Positions 52,062-60,417 of a stretch of DNA of 64,000 nucleotides are shown here, piece after piece. The stretch spans positions 2,424,001 through 2,488,000 of the forward strand of contig NZ_CP038015.1 in NCBI RefSeq assembly GCF_004367585.1. Direction: 5' to 3'. Position numbers and translations under genes: made by a program. This DNA comes from Paenisporosarcina antarctica (GTDB lineage Bacteria; Bacillota; Bacilli; Bacillales_A; Planococcaceae). The notes beneath the pieces were generated by a model. It was given only the letters and a program-made list of their open reading frames with translations, searched no databases and was not told the DNA's origin. Numbering within the stretch: the stretch's first letter is position 1; every line of letters begins with the position of its first letter.

Positions 52062-52116
52062 AAAAGAAAATAAGCTAACCACCTACTTTTAATAGGCAGT
52101 TAGCTTATTTTCTTTT
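52062..52116. terminator. Perfect 18-bp stem hairpin in the asnB-MFS gap
   Basis: The 18-nt arm 52062-52079 (AAAAGAAAATAAGCTAAC) is the exact complement of 52099-52116, with a 19-nt loop containing CCTA/TAGG. It lies downstream of a decayed minus-strand frame and may have been its terminator. Confidence 0.7.
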
Positions 52117-52156
52117 CCGATTTCTAGATTCTTTTTTTCTTAGATTCGTCTATTGA

Positions 52157-52277
52157 TTATTCAAAACCTAATTTTTCTATACGTTCACTAAGTCCATCTA
52201 TCCTTGCATGATATTTACGGGTTCCTAAAATCCATATTCACCGTTATAATTAGGGGCACTAAACATCATTAACTTGT
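52157..52277 (-). pseudogene. Possible C-terminal gene remnant, frameshifted
   Basis: Minus strand reads DKLMMFSAPNYNGEYGF then, in another frame, ILGTRKYHARIDGLSERI and EKLGFE before TAA. It looks like the end of a protein broken by one frameshift and deletion of the rest; family not recognised. The hairpin at 52062-52116 sits where its terminator would be. Confidence 0.3.
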
Positions 52278-52283
52278 CTTTAA

Positions 52284-53591
52284 ATGAAAAGAGCTGATAA
52301 AATTTTGAACTTTTTTGGTAATAATCACACTGTACCGTTAAAATCCACGTTCTATTATGGATGGTATATTGTGTTTATAGGGAGTCTAGGTGCATTTTTC
52401 TCTGGACCTGGTCAAACGTATTTTATTTCTGTATTTATCGATCAATACATTAGAGATTTCGATTGGAGTCGTTCTCAAGTTTCAACGATTTACTCGGCAG
52501 CTACGCTTGTATCAGCTGTTTGCATGTTTTTCATGGGAAGATTAATTGATAAATTTGGTCAACGTAATATGATGGTTATTGTTTCCATCATGTTGGCGCT
52601 TGCTTGTTTTTTTAATAGTACTGTCAACAATTTAATCATGTTGTTCTTTGGAATTTTGATGTTACGATTATTTGGACAAGGCTCTATGACTCTTATTCCT
52701 AACACATTAATCCCTCAATGGTTTATGACAAAAAGAGGAAGAGCTCTTAGTTATATGGCTATAGGTGGATTTGCTAGTTCTGCTATTTTCCCACCGCTAA
52801 ATGTTTGGCTTGTTAGTGCTATTGGTTGGGAAAATACATGGATTCTTTGGGGAGTTACCATATTAATCGTCTTTACCCCACTCGCTTACTTTTTAGTTAG
52901 AAATACACCAGAGCAAGTAGGTTTAGAACCCGATGGCTACATAACACCGATTAGAAGTAAGGCACAAGAAAATGATCCGAGTTTCACGAAAAAAGTCGAA
53001 AGTGATTGGACTTTTAAAGAAGCAATTCGCACAAAAGCTTTTTGGTTCATTTTATCTTGTGTCGGAATCCCTGCGCTTGTTAATACAGCCATCACATTCC
53101 ATCTGATCTCTATATTTAATCAAAATGATTTAGGTGCTGGAGTTGCGGCATTGGTTCTTGCTGGAATGGCCCTTGTCGGATTTCCTGTGACACTTGTAGC
53201 TGGTAGATTATTGGACCGAGTTAAAGTCAATATAATTTTGGCAGGAATTTTTGTTTTAGAGATTGTCCTCCTAATGATGCTTCAAATAACCAATACTATT
53301 TTCATGGCTGTACTTTTTGCTTTAGTTTGGGGAATCAGCAATGGATTTGAACGAATCGCGTTATCCTATGTGTGGCCAAGTTACTTTGGTCGAGCTGCTC
53401 TAGGTAGTATTCAAGGACTCGCAACGTCTGTGATGGTATTTGGCTCAGCCATTGGTCCACTTCCCTTCGGCATTGCCTTTGATATTTTCGGTGGTTATAA
53501 GGAAATCATCTGGATTTCACTCATATTCCCTATTATAGGAATCATAAGTTCACTACTTGCAAAACAACCTGAAAAGAAAAAGGTCGTTTGA
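52284..53591 (+). CDS. MFS transporter, OFA/monocarboxylate-type
   Basis: 435 residues with 12 membrane segments. N-terminal YYGWYIVFIGSLGAFFSGPGQTYFISVF, the loop motif GRLIDKFGQRNMM, and a middle loop after TM6 (LVRNTPEQVGLEPDG) that is typical of the oxalate/formate antiporter and monocarboxylate-like branch. Probably exchanges or imports a small organic acid; substrate unknown. No good ribosome site before the ATG (TTGTCTTTAAATG), so the start is the least certain part. Monocistronic. Confidence 0.85.
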   Translation: MKRADKILNFFGNNHTVPLKSTFYYGWYIVFIGSLGAFFSGPGQTYFISVFIDQYIRDFDWSRSQVSTIYSAATLVSAVCMFFMGRLIDKFGQRNMMVIVSIMLALACFFNSTVNNLIMLFFGILMLRLFGQGSMTLIPNTLIPQWFMTKRGRALSYMAIGGFASSAIFPPLNVWLVSAIGWENTWILWGVTILIVFTPLAYFLVRNTPEQVGLEPDGYITPIRSKAQENDPSFTKKVESDWTFKEAIRTKAFWFILSCVGIPALVNTAITFHLISIFNQNDLGAGVAALVLAGMALVGFPVTLVAGRLLDRVKVNIILAGIFVLEIVLLMMLQITNTIFMAVLFALVWGISNGFERIALSYVWPSYFGRAALGSIQGLATSVMVFGSAIGPLPFGIAFDIFGGYKEIIWISLIFPIIGIISSLLAKQPEKKKVV

Positions 53592-53598
53592 TATAAGT

Positions 53599-53632
53599 AA
53601 AAGGTCACAACTCATTGAGCTGTGCCCTTTTT
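53599..53632 (+). terminator. Terminator after the MFS gene
   Basis: AAAGGTCACAACTCA pairs with TGAGCTGTGCCCTTT with mismatches and is followed by TTT. 8 bp past the stop. Confidence 0.75.
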
Positions 53633-53767
53633 TATATGAAAGTCATTAACCTTATTAATCCAATTTTTTTCTTTTCCAATCAAAAATGCTATTTCTACCA
53701 TAGAAATTTTTAAAGTGTACTAGTTTTAAAAGCAGATTTTAATATCATCCATATTAATATTTACCAA

Positions 53768-54409
53768 TTAATGGACCACATACGTAACTAAGCCTTTTGC
53801 ATTTGCATATAGGGCTGCTTTTGTTCTATCAGTTAGATCAAGTTTTGCGAATACTTGACTCACATGTTTTTTTACGGTGTATTCGGTAATATGCAAGATC
53901 TCTGAAATTTCTTTATTTGAAAGGCCTTTGCCAATTTCAATTAATACTTCCTTTTCCTTAGGAGTTAATTGTTTTAAATGTCCATCCTCATCATATGAAT
54001 CTCTTGATTTCATTATCAGATCAAGAACCCCTGGATCATAATATTTTCGTCCTATGTTTATAATTTGCAATGCATGCAAGAGCTCTTCAGGTAATGCTTC
54101 TTTTAATACATAGCCTTGAACACCTATTTCTTTCGCTCGATTAAAGTCTGCCTTTTCCATTGACGATGTTAACACCACAAACTTACAAGTTGCTCCTTGT
54201 CTAATTGCATCAATTATTAGATCTAAACCCGACTCACTTCCTAATCGGAGATCTACTAACGCTAAATCAGGTTTAGTCGTACTAAAAAGAATTAGTGCCT
54301 CGCTACTATTCGTTGCTTCCCCAAGAATCTCCATTGATTCTTCTAACGAAAGTAAGGAGGTTAGTCCTCTTCTAACTAGTGGATGATCATCAATAATAAT
54401 TACTTTCAT
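53768..54409 (-). CDS. NarL/LuxR-type response regulator (LiaR/DegU-like)
   Basis: 213 residues: receiver domain (VIIIDDHPLVRRGLTSLL, phospho-Asp in LALVDLRLGSESG, KEALPEE) and a GerE-type helix-turn-helix (QLTPKEKEVLIEIGKGLSNKEISEILHITEYTVKKHVSQVFAKLDLTDRTKAALYA). Its ATG overlaps the kinase TAA by one base. Likely controls its own operon with the exported proteins at 56108 and 57082. Confidence 0.93.
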   Translation of the reverse strand: MKVIIIDDHPLVRRGLTSLLSLEESMEILGEATNSSEALILFSTTKPDLALVDLRLGSESGLDLIIDAIRQGATCKFVVLTSSMEKADFNRAKEIGVQGYVLKEALPEELLHALQIINIGRKYYDPGVLDLIMKSRDSYDEDGHLKQLTPKEKEVLIEIGKGLSNKEISEILHITEYTVKKHVSQVFAKLDLTDRTKAALYANAKGLVTYVVH

Positions 54410-56121
54410 TATCCAACCACCTCATGCTCCTTTAGATTTTTTATTATTGGAATTTCGATTTGTATACGTGTTCCTAAACCATGTATTCCTTCTATTGATA
54501 TTGTTCCAGAAAGAGAACTTATAATACTTCGCATATTAATAAGACCCATGCCTTTTTCCTTGTCGTCTTCATCATATTTAGAATTTATTCCTATGCCATC
54601 ATCGTGGATTGTTAATATTGTTTTCTCAATTAATATCGATAAACTTAGTTTAATAACATTACACTTCCCATGGCGAACTGCATTTCCACAAGCTTCACAA
54701 ATAATTCGATAAAGCTCTTTCTTTATCTTATTTGTAATTAAAGATTCATCTCCAGTTATATGGTAGTCTATATTAATGTCATTTAACTTGGAATAATCAT
54801 TCAAATATCTTTTTACACGGATAATAAATGGCTGCTCACCTTTCTTTACAGAGCTTAGACTGTAAATAGCTGCCCTTAGTTCTTTCATTGTAGTATTTGC
54901 GGATTGTGATAGGAATAAATACTCTTGATTCAGTTCTTCCCTTGTACTATTTTGGTTTTTCACCTGTAGACTGTGTAACGAATAAACAATTCCGAATAAT
55001 CTTTGTGAAACACTGTCGTGAATTTCATTAGCGATACGATTCTGTTCTTCAATTACAATCATCTGCTCCATCATTTGATCTATGTGTATTTTCTCAAGCA
55101 TGATTTCACTAAGTTCAGCTAAAAACTCAAAAGTACGGCCTAATAAGAATGTATTTTCAACTTCACTAGAGTTGGATACCTTAACACCTAGAACGCCAAT
55201 ATAAATCGGAGTTCTAATTATAGTCATCCAATATAATTCATTGTTAATAGTACTTATAAATGGTTCTTTATTTTTTCGAATATTATGCCATTCAATCCTT
55301 AGATCGGTTTCTAAATATTTATTAGTTGTTATATTAGAAATATGACTATTTTGATGATTTAGATCAGTTAACCAAAAGAATGCTTCATCTACCGTTGTGT
55401 ATTTAACTAAATATTTAGTTATTTCATTCGTTACCTTTTCAGGGGTCTTTTTCGAAGAAAAGTTATCCATAAGGTGGTAAAGGGACATGATATGCTCTAA
55501 TGTTTCTTGATACTTGTAATTCGATTCAGTCAATTGACAATTAACTTGTAAAAGTTCCATTTTTTGAATTTTTAGTATGCTTGCTTTTAAATCTAACTCT
55601 TTTGTTAAACCTGAAAATAATCTTGCTAATATTGTTGCTAGTAAACACGCTAGATAAAAATATGATTTCTCTTCTAAAATCATGACTATATTGTCTATTC
55701 TGAATAATTGATAGGTAATTAATGTAGCACTACTAAGGTAAAAGAATAATGTCCCCCAGCAAAATAATGATGTCAAAAAACTCGCTGCTACTAGTACGGG
55801 ATTTAGTGCATACCAAATAAATGGACTAGAAATACCACCTGTAGGAATAAGTAACAAAGTTAAACCAATTGTTTCAGTCAACACAATCACTTTTAAGATT
55901 TTATTATTTTCTATATATCTTCTCTGTAAATCAGTTAAGATCCAGGCCGCAATCCCCAATGACACAACGACTCCTATTTTAAAAATAACTGGTGATTGAG
56001 GATCCAACAAGTAAAAAAAGGAAGTTATTAGTAGAGAAATATATCTGTATAAAAATACTAACCGCATCTTATCGGAAGGATTCCTACTTAGAAAACGATA
56101 AAATTGATTAACTGTTTGCAT
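54409..56121 (-). CDS. NarX/LiaS-class sensor histidine kinase with membrane and GAF-like domains
   Basis: About 570 residues. Six or so membrane segments (about 25-185) with a coiled stretch after them, a GAF-like domain (about 220-355, KYTTVDEAFFWLTDLN), then a HisKA_3 dimerisation domain with phospho-His in RIANEIHDSVSQRLFGIVYSLHSL and ATPase boxes CGNAVRHGKCN, DDGIGI and GMGLINM. No extracellular ligand domain, so it probably senses the membrane or an internal cue. ATG at 56121 overlaps the stop of the exported-protein gene by 14 bases; an in-frame GTG lies at 56142. Confidence 0.9.
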   Translation of the reverse strand: MQTVNQFYRFLSRNPSDKMRLVFLYRYISLLITSFFYLLDPQSPVIFKIGVVVSLGIAAWILTDLQRRYIENNKILKVIVLTETIGLTLLLIPTGGISSPFIWYALNPVLVAASFLTSLFCWGTLFFYLSSATLITYQLFRIDNIVMILEEKSYFYLACLLATILARLFSGLTKELDLKASILKIQKMELLQVNCQLTESNYKYQETLEHIMSLYHLMDNFSSKKTPEKVTNEITKYLVKYTTVDEAFFWLTDLNHQNSHISNITTNKYLETDLRIEWHNIRKNKEPFISTINNELYWMTIIRTPIYIGVLGVKVSNSSEVENTFLLGRTFEFLAELSEIMLEKIHIDQMMEQMIVIEEQNRIANEIHDSVSQRLFGIVYSLHSLQVKNQNSTREELNQEYLFLSQSANTTMKELRAAIYSLSSVKKGEQPFIIRVKRYLNDYSKLNDINIDYHITGDESLITNKIKKELYRIICEACGNAVRHGKCNVIKLSLSILIEKTILTIHDDGIGINSKYDEDDKEKGMGLINMRSIISSLSGTISIEGIHGLGTRIQIEIPIIKNLKEHEVVG

Positions 56122-56590
56122 ATGCCTGATCTTTTCCTGCACCTATTTTTTGATACAAATAGTCCCCATCAATAATAAAATATAATGCTTTTTCATCTTG
56201 TTGAACTCTACTGAAGAATACTGGAAGCTCTTTTTCATCAGCAATCTTTATTGCAGATTCGATAGAAAAAAGAGTAATCATTGATTTCTGCGCACTATTT
56301 ATTTTCTGTGACACAGGAATAATTCTACTTCCATACTTTTTATTATTAATTATTTGGTGTTCTGATTTATTCTTTAATTTAACCCTATCAACTTTTATTG
56401 TCATTGCTGTATTATTTATAACAGAAAAATTTTTACCTACCCCATAAGATATTGACATAAGAGCACTTTCCTCCGAGACAATAGATAATGTTGCAGTATT
56501 CTTTATTTTAGCATTTGTAAAACTGGTGCTATGGAAAAGTAAAAATGATATGGATATTAAAAGGACTGATAGTGAAAAAAACAGTTTCAA
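56108..56590 (-). CDS. Small exported protein of unknown function
   Basis: 160 residues from the chosen TTG start (KLFFSLSVLLISISFLLF is a clear signal peptide or anchor). The mature part begins near NTATLSIVSEESALMSISYGVG and alternates hydrophobic and polar residues as in a beta sandwich; the end, DYLYQKIGAGKDQAYANS, is hydrophilic. No LPXTG or repeat. I do not recognise the family. GGAGGAG lies seven bases before TTG 56590, whereas the ATG at 56611 is upstream of that site. Overlaps the kinase gene, so it belongs to this two-component operon and may be its target or accessory sensor. Confidence 0.6.
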   Translation of the reverse strand: MKLFFSLSVLLISISFLLFHSTSFTNAKIKNTATLSIVSEESALMSISYGVGKNFSVINNTAMTIKVDRVKLKNKSEHQIINNKKYGSRIIPVSQKINSAQKSMITLFSIESAIKIADEKELPVFFSRVQQDEKALYFIIDGDYLYQKIGAGKDQAYANS

Positions 56591-56618
56591 CACGTCTCCT
56601 CCCCAATTCATAATAAAA

Positions 56619-56658
56619 GCCCAATTAATTAGGACAAAATGTCCAAATTTAATTAGGC
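56619..56658 (-). promoter_or_regulatory. Leader hairpin (possible attenuator) before the exported-protein/kinase operon
   Basis: GCCCAATTAATTAGGACA pairs with TGTCCAAATTTAATTAGGC, a stem of about 17 bp. On the minus strand it is followed by TTTTATT and then immediately by the GGGGAGGAG ribosome site. Just 5' of it, at 56659-56693, is an unusually GC-rich block with GCACC/GGTGC and GTTG/CAAC pairing options. A transcription or translation control leader is possible. Confidence 0.4.
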
Positions 56659-57081
56659 CGGTTGCACCAACAACTCCATACGTCCCAGGTGCCCATATAA
56701 AGGATGTACTTCATAGTTTCCAATATACATATTTAAATTACTAACTTTAATTATTATATTATTCCGAATATTTAGCGATGTCAATGATAATGTCGAATTA
56801 TGTATTATTATATTTATTCAATAGATTAATTAATTAGAGTAATAGAGACATACACAGAATCTCCATTTATTATTCTACCTAATTAGAACTCATCGTTTTT
56901 GTCATTCTATTTGAATAAGTTGGGTATATCTTACATGATAAACGAATATTTTATTGTGAATTTATCGCCTCTAGTATTTCTTTCAAATTGTTCTTAGTTA
57001 ACAGGTCCCCAATCTTTCTTTTAATTAATCTAAAAAGGACAATCCAATGGATAAACCACCAATTCTTCATTTTTCATTAAC

Positions 57082-57687
57082 TTAATCTATATCCGCTTCA
57101 GATTCTACAATAATAGATCCCATTAATACTTCTTGTGAACCTGCTTGTCCATTTGGGATATTAATTTTCACAGCTATATTTCTGATGTTTTGCATTCCTG
57201 AACCAGACTCTTTGCTAACTTTGTCAATTACTAAAGCATCTCCTCTTGTACCCCAAGCAGGATTACTAACCGTACTTTGAGATACTGTTCCAAATGTCAT
57301 ATATTTTGCATATGGTCCTTTCGCGCGAACGGTTACTTTAATTGTTTCAGCTGATTTATTTCTTACAGTAAACAATGGATTCCATTGATATTCACTATTA
57401 GGCTCTAGCCCGTAAAATTTTGCAGTAGAACTATCTCTATCAACGCCCATACCAAATTGAAAGTATATCTCTCCATCTTTCACAATAGCGGTTTTGTCTT
57501 TTGCACCAACTATACTCTGCCAGCTCCAAGGTGTATTAGCATCAAGAGTTAATAATGCTTCATTTGTATTAACAACCTTCAAATCGGTAGCACTTACTAC
57601 AGTTGCCATATTATTAGACATTGACGCCATCACACTTGACATGACTAACAGGAATACAACTATTAGTAATCCTTTTTTAATCTTCAC
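57082..57687 (-). CDS. Exported protein, possibly TasA/DUF1102-like surface protein
   Basis: 201 residues from a GTG start (AGGAGG nine bases upstream). Signal peptide KIKKGLLIVVFLLVMSSVMASM, then a beta-rich, secreted domain: NTPWSWQSIVGAKDKTAIVKDGEIYFQFG, YGLEPNSEYQWNPLFTVRN, ETIKVTVRAKG and VAVKINIPNGQAGSQEVLMGSIIVESEAD. The pattern of a Y-G-x-PNS-Y-W--FTVRN block followed by a C-terminal IPNG motif recalls DUF1102 and SipW-type exported proteins; this is a resemblance only. No cell-wall anchor or TM at the end. Transcribed towards the two-component operon, which starts about 470 bp downstream. Confidence 0.55.
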   Translation of the reverse strand: MKIKKGLLIVVFLLVMSSVMASMSNNMATVVSATDLKVVNTNEALLTLDANTPWSWQSIVGAKDKTAIVKDGEIYFQFGMGVDRDSSTAKFYGLEPNSEYQWNPLFTVRNKSAETIKVTVRAKGPYAKYMTFGTVSQSTVSNPAWGTRGDALVIDKVSKESGSGMQNIRNIAVKINIPNGQAGSQEVLMGSIIVESEADID

Positions 57688-58104
57688 TTCTAAAATCCTC
57701 CTAAATTTTTTTCGGATTGTCACCGTTTAATTAAAGTATAGGAGAATGTATTATTGTTAACCACACGCAAAAGTGTTCTCTTTTGAAATCATTTGTCTAC
57801 TACATCATTCATCGTTGTTTCTACGAATGTTTAGAGAAGGTATACCTTTGTACCAAATCAATTCTACTTTAGAGGGCTTTTTTTGGTATGGAATTTACAA
57901 TGAATTAGAGAGGAGGAGGGATTCTCTGAAAGTAGTTACAAAGATAAAACGTTCCAAACTTGTAAAAATAGTTTTCGCAGTACTACACTTATCATCACTA
58001 GCTTTAATCACATCACAAACTGAAGCGCAGCGAAAACCAAACCAATTTATTCTTCACATTATGTGTTTCGATGAGGTGTTTTTGTGGGGAAAATTGGGCG
58101 AATG

Positions 58105-58186
58105 GGATTAAAACAATTTGAACAGGAATAAACAGAGTTCAACGGGATTAAACACCTCGTGAACAGGATAAAAATGGTGGGAAAGC
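58105..58186 (+). repeat. Degenerate 20-21-bp tandem repeat
   Basis: Four units start with GGATTAAA or GGA(A)TAAA at 58105, 58125, 58145 and 58166; most end TTGAAC or GTGAAC. No gene is supported in 57688-58527; a plus-strand frame at 57773-58111 has no ribosome site or family resemblance. Like the 21-bp arrays at 44.6 and 49.4 kb, such arrays can be IS21-family end remnants. Confidence 0.6.
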
Positions 58187-58400
58187 AATTTACGCAGTAT
58201 ATATCCGCTCATAACAAAGAAACAAATCCGAATCGGTGTGCTCACTGAGTAATCTCAACTATTTTGATTTCCCTCTTAGAAAATCGTTTAAATTCAATTT
58301 TAACGGTATACAAAAAAACCAGCAACGAGCTTCGATGCTGAGTTTTCTAAATATATATATCTATTCAGTTGTTCCATAAAAATAAATACCTAACAATAGA

Positions 58401-58429
58401 AAAAACCCATCAACTATATCAATTGATGG
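58401..58429 (-). terminator. Terminator of the hxl-dct-kdg operon
   Basis: CCATCAA and TTGATGG pair around nine bases, and on the minus strand GTTTTTTC follows. A second, weaker hairpin with a T7 run (CAGCA/TGCTG) lies at 58312-58347. Confidence 0.75.
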
Positions 58430-58527
58430 AATTCTTATGGTTTATATGTGGTTGTTTTTCATCAATAATATTATTCTTATGAGTATCTTCAAACATGTCT
58501 CTAGTAATGAAATTGATTATCACCCTA

Positions 58528-59148
58528 TTAATTCATTAGCTCTTTCATCCATTTTTCTGATTCCTTAGTCAACGCGGTCCAATCTTTATTAAAGATGTAG
58601 CTTTTCTTCAAAAGCGCGCTACCAGCTCCGACTGCAATGGCACCTGCTTCAATGTAAGAACGTGCATTGGCTAAATCGATTCCTCCGGTAACCATGATGG
58701 GGATGTGAGCAAGTGGACCTTGTACATCTTTTACAAACCCAGGGCCTACAGAGGCTGCTGGGAAAAGTTTGACCGCTGTTGCGCCTAGGTCATATGCACG
58801 CATCATTTCACTTGGTGAATATACACCTGGGATGACTGGAATTCCTTGTTCCACGGCGTACGTGACGACTTGTTCGTTCAATACAGGAGCAACGACAAAT
58901 TGAGCACCAGCATCGATTGCCCGGCTGCAATCTTCAATTGTCAAAACCGTTCCAGCTCCGACAAGTGCATGACTTCCAAACTCATCCACAGTTTTCCGAA
59001 TAATTTCTGATGCACGCTCAGTTTCCATTGTGATCTCTACAGTACTTACGCCGCCTTCAATGAGAGCTTTGACGATAAATGAACTGTCTTCAAAGCGAAT
59101 TTTTCGTAAAACTGGGACAAGTGGACTTTTATTCAAATGTTCTAACAT
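58528..59148 (-). CDS. kdgA: KDPG/KHG aldolase (2-dehydro-3-deoxyphosphogluconate aldolase)
   Basis: Class I aldolase splitting 2-keto-3-deoxy-6-phosphogluconate into pyruvate and glyceraldehyde-3-phosphate. 206 residues. Seen: PVLRKIRFED, EITMETERA with the catalytic Glu, VGAGTVLT, PGVYSPSEMM, and the Schiff-base Lys127 in AVKLFPAASVGPGF, then PIMVTGGIDLANARSYIEAGAIAVGAGS. Last gene of the operon, eight bases after kdgK, completing KDG breakdown. Confidence 0.95.
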   Translation of the reverse strand: MLEHLNKSPLVPVLRKIRFEDSSFIVKALIEGGVSTVEITMETERASEIIRKTVDEFGSHALVGAGTVLTIEDCSRAIDAGAQFVVAPVLNEQVVTYAVEQGIPVIPGVYSPSEMMRAYDLGATAVKLFPAASVGPGFVKDVQGPLAHIPIMVTGGIDLANARSYIEAGAIAVGAGSALLKKSYIFNKDWTALTKESEKWMKELMN

Positions 59149-59156
59149 GGTGGCAC

Positions 59157-60104
59157 CTACCTTTCGATTATTTCTCGCTTGCCCAGAAAATTTTCGACGT
59201 CTTCTAAATATGGCAGTCCTTCATTGTCTCCATTAACTTGAACGACCATAGCCCCTATCGCATTAGCGAATACTAATCGTTCTACTAACGGCCATTCTTG
59301 TAACAATCCATACAAATAACCAGAGTCAAAACCGTCACCCGCTCCTACTGTATCAACCACTTTTGCTACCTTAACACCGGGAACATGTAGCCATTTTCCA
59401 TTAACTAAAGCAAATGCTCCGTTTTGCCCATCTTTCATTACAACTTCTCTAAAATTGAAGCGTCCTAGTTGTGCCAAAATTTCTTGCTCATCCTTCGTAT
59501 CACATAATAGTTCCAACTCTTCTTTTGAGACTAAGAGATGATCGACAAAAGGTAAGTATGTCAAGATAGTTTCTCTTGCCTCTTCTTTTGACCACAATCT
59601 TAACCGAATGTTTGGATCAAATGATACAATCACACCGTTTTCTTTTGCAATTTCTAATGCCCTTAATGTTATCGCACGGTTTTGTTCCAAAATAGCACAG
59701 AACACCCCGGTCAAATGTAAAACCTTTGCTTGGCGAATATAATCAAAAGGTAGTAGTTCAGGTGTTAATGTTTCAGTTGGTGAAGGTACACGATAGTAAA
59801 ACGTACGACCTTCTCCAGATTCTTGTACTTCCTTAAAATTCAATGAAGTGGCATAACCGTCCATTAAGTGGACTTCTGAAATATCGACACCTTCACCGCG
59901 AACTGTATTCACGATATGTCGCCCAAATTCATCTTTTCCTAAGCGGCTAATCCAACCTGCTTGGAGGCCCAGCCTTGCACATCCAAGCATCACGTTTAAT
60001 TCTGCTCCGCCAATCTTACGCTCAAATGTATTCACAAACCTTAAAGGGCCTTTGGTTCCGGGATCGAATGTAATCATTCCATCCCCAATCGTTACAACAT
60101 CCAT
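59157..60104 (-). CDS. kdgK: PfkB-family 2-keto-3-deoxygluconate kinase
   Basis: Phosphorylates KDG with ATP. About 315 residues with PfkB marks: N-terminal DVVTIGDGMITFDP, IGGAELNVMLGCARLG, SFDPNIRLRLW, the ATP-site DTVGAGDGFDSGYLYGLL with catalytic Asp. A TTG at 60125 would add seven residues; the ATG at 60104 fits the family start. Adjacent kdgA makes KDG the likely substrate. The enzyme may also accept related 2-keto-3-deoxy sugars. Confidence 0.9.
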   Translation of the reverse strand: MDVVTIGDGMITFDPGTKGPLRFVNTFERKIGGAELNVMLGCARLGLQAGWISRLGKDEFGRHIVNTVRGEGVDISEVHLMDGYATSLNFKEVQESGEGRTFYYRVPSPTETLTPELLPFDYIRQAKVLHLTGVFCAILEQNRAITLRALEIAKENGVIVSFDPNIRLRLWSKEEARETILTYLPFVDHLLVSKEELELLCDTKDEQEILAQLGRFNFREVVMKDGQNGAFALVNGKWLHVPGVKVAKVVDTVGAGDGFDSGYLYGLLQEWPLVERLVFANAIGAMVVQVNGDNEGLPYLEDVENFLGKREIIER

Positions 60105-60125
60105 TTTCTCAACTTCTTCCTTCAA

Positions 60126-60404
60126 CTAATTTTTAAGCAATGATGAACGAATAGGTGTGAAAACATCTATAATGGTACACGCTTCAATAACCTTAACTTG
60201 ATGTGGTACATTCGAAGGCATGAAAAGTGTATCCCCTGTTGAAAGTACATTCACTTTTCCATCCAACGTAAATTCTAATTTCCCAGTTTCAATATAACTT
60301 ACTTGTTCTTCTACATGTTGATCTAGTTCGCCTTGAAATCCTTCCGGCAATTCTACTTTTACTAACATAATCGAACCTTCTGCGACTAATATATTTCGTT
60401 TCAA
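60126..60404 (-). CDS. Small cupin-domain protein
   Basis: 92 residues from a TTG start with AAAGGAG eight bases before it; the longer frame would overlap dctM by 77 bases without a ribosome site. A single cupin barrel: QHVEEQVSYIETGKLEFTLDG (motif 1 with His/Glu metal ligands), GDTLFMPSNVPHQVKV (motif 2 with His). Relatives in pectin/uronate operons (KdgF type) speed the linearisation of unsaturated uronate, giving KDG precursors; that function is an inference from context. Confidence 0.75.
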   Translation of the reverse strand: MKRNILVAEGSIMLVKVELPEGFQGELDQHVEEQVSYIETGKLEFTLDGKVNVLSTGDTLFMPSNVPHQVKVIEACTIIDVFTPIRSSLLKN

Positions 60405-60417
60405 TATTTTATCTCCT

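Noticed and set aside
56659-56700. Cyclic-di-GMP (GEMM-I) riboswitch
   Set aside because: GGGACG and CCGGCCTAA resemble the family, but the P1b hairpin, GNRA loop and receptor segment are missing.
57773-58111. 112-codon plus-strand frame
   Set aside because: No ribosome site, odd composition, no family resemblance; runs into the 20-bp repeat.
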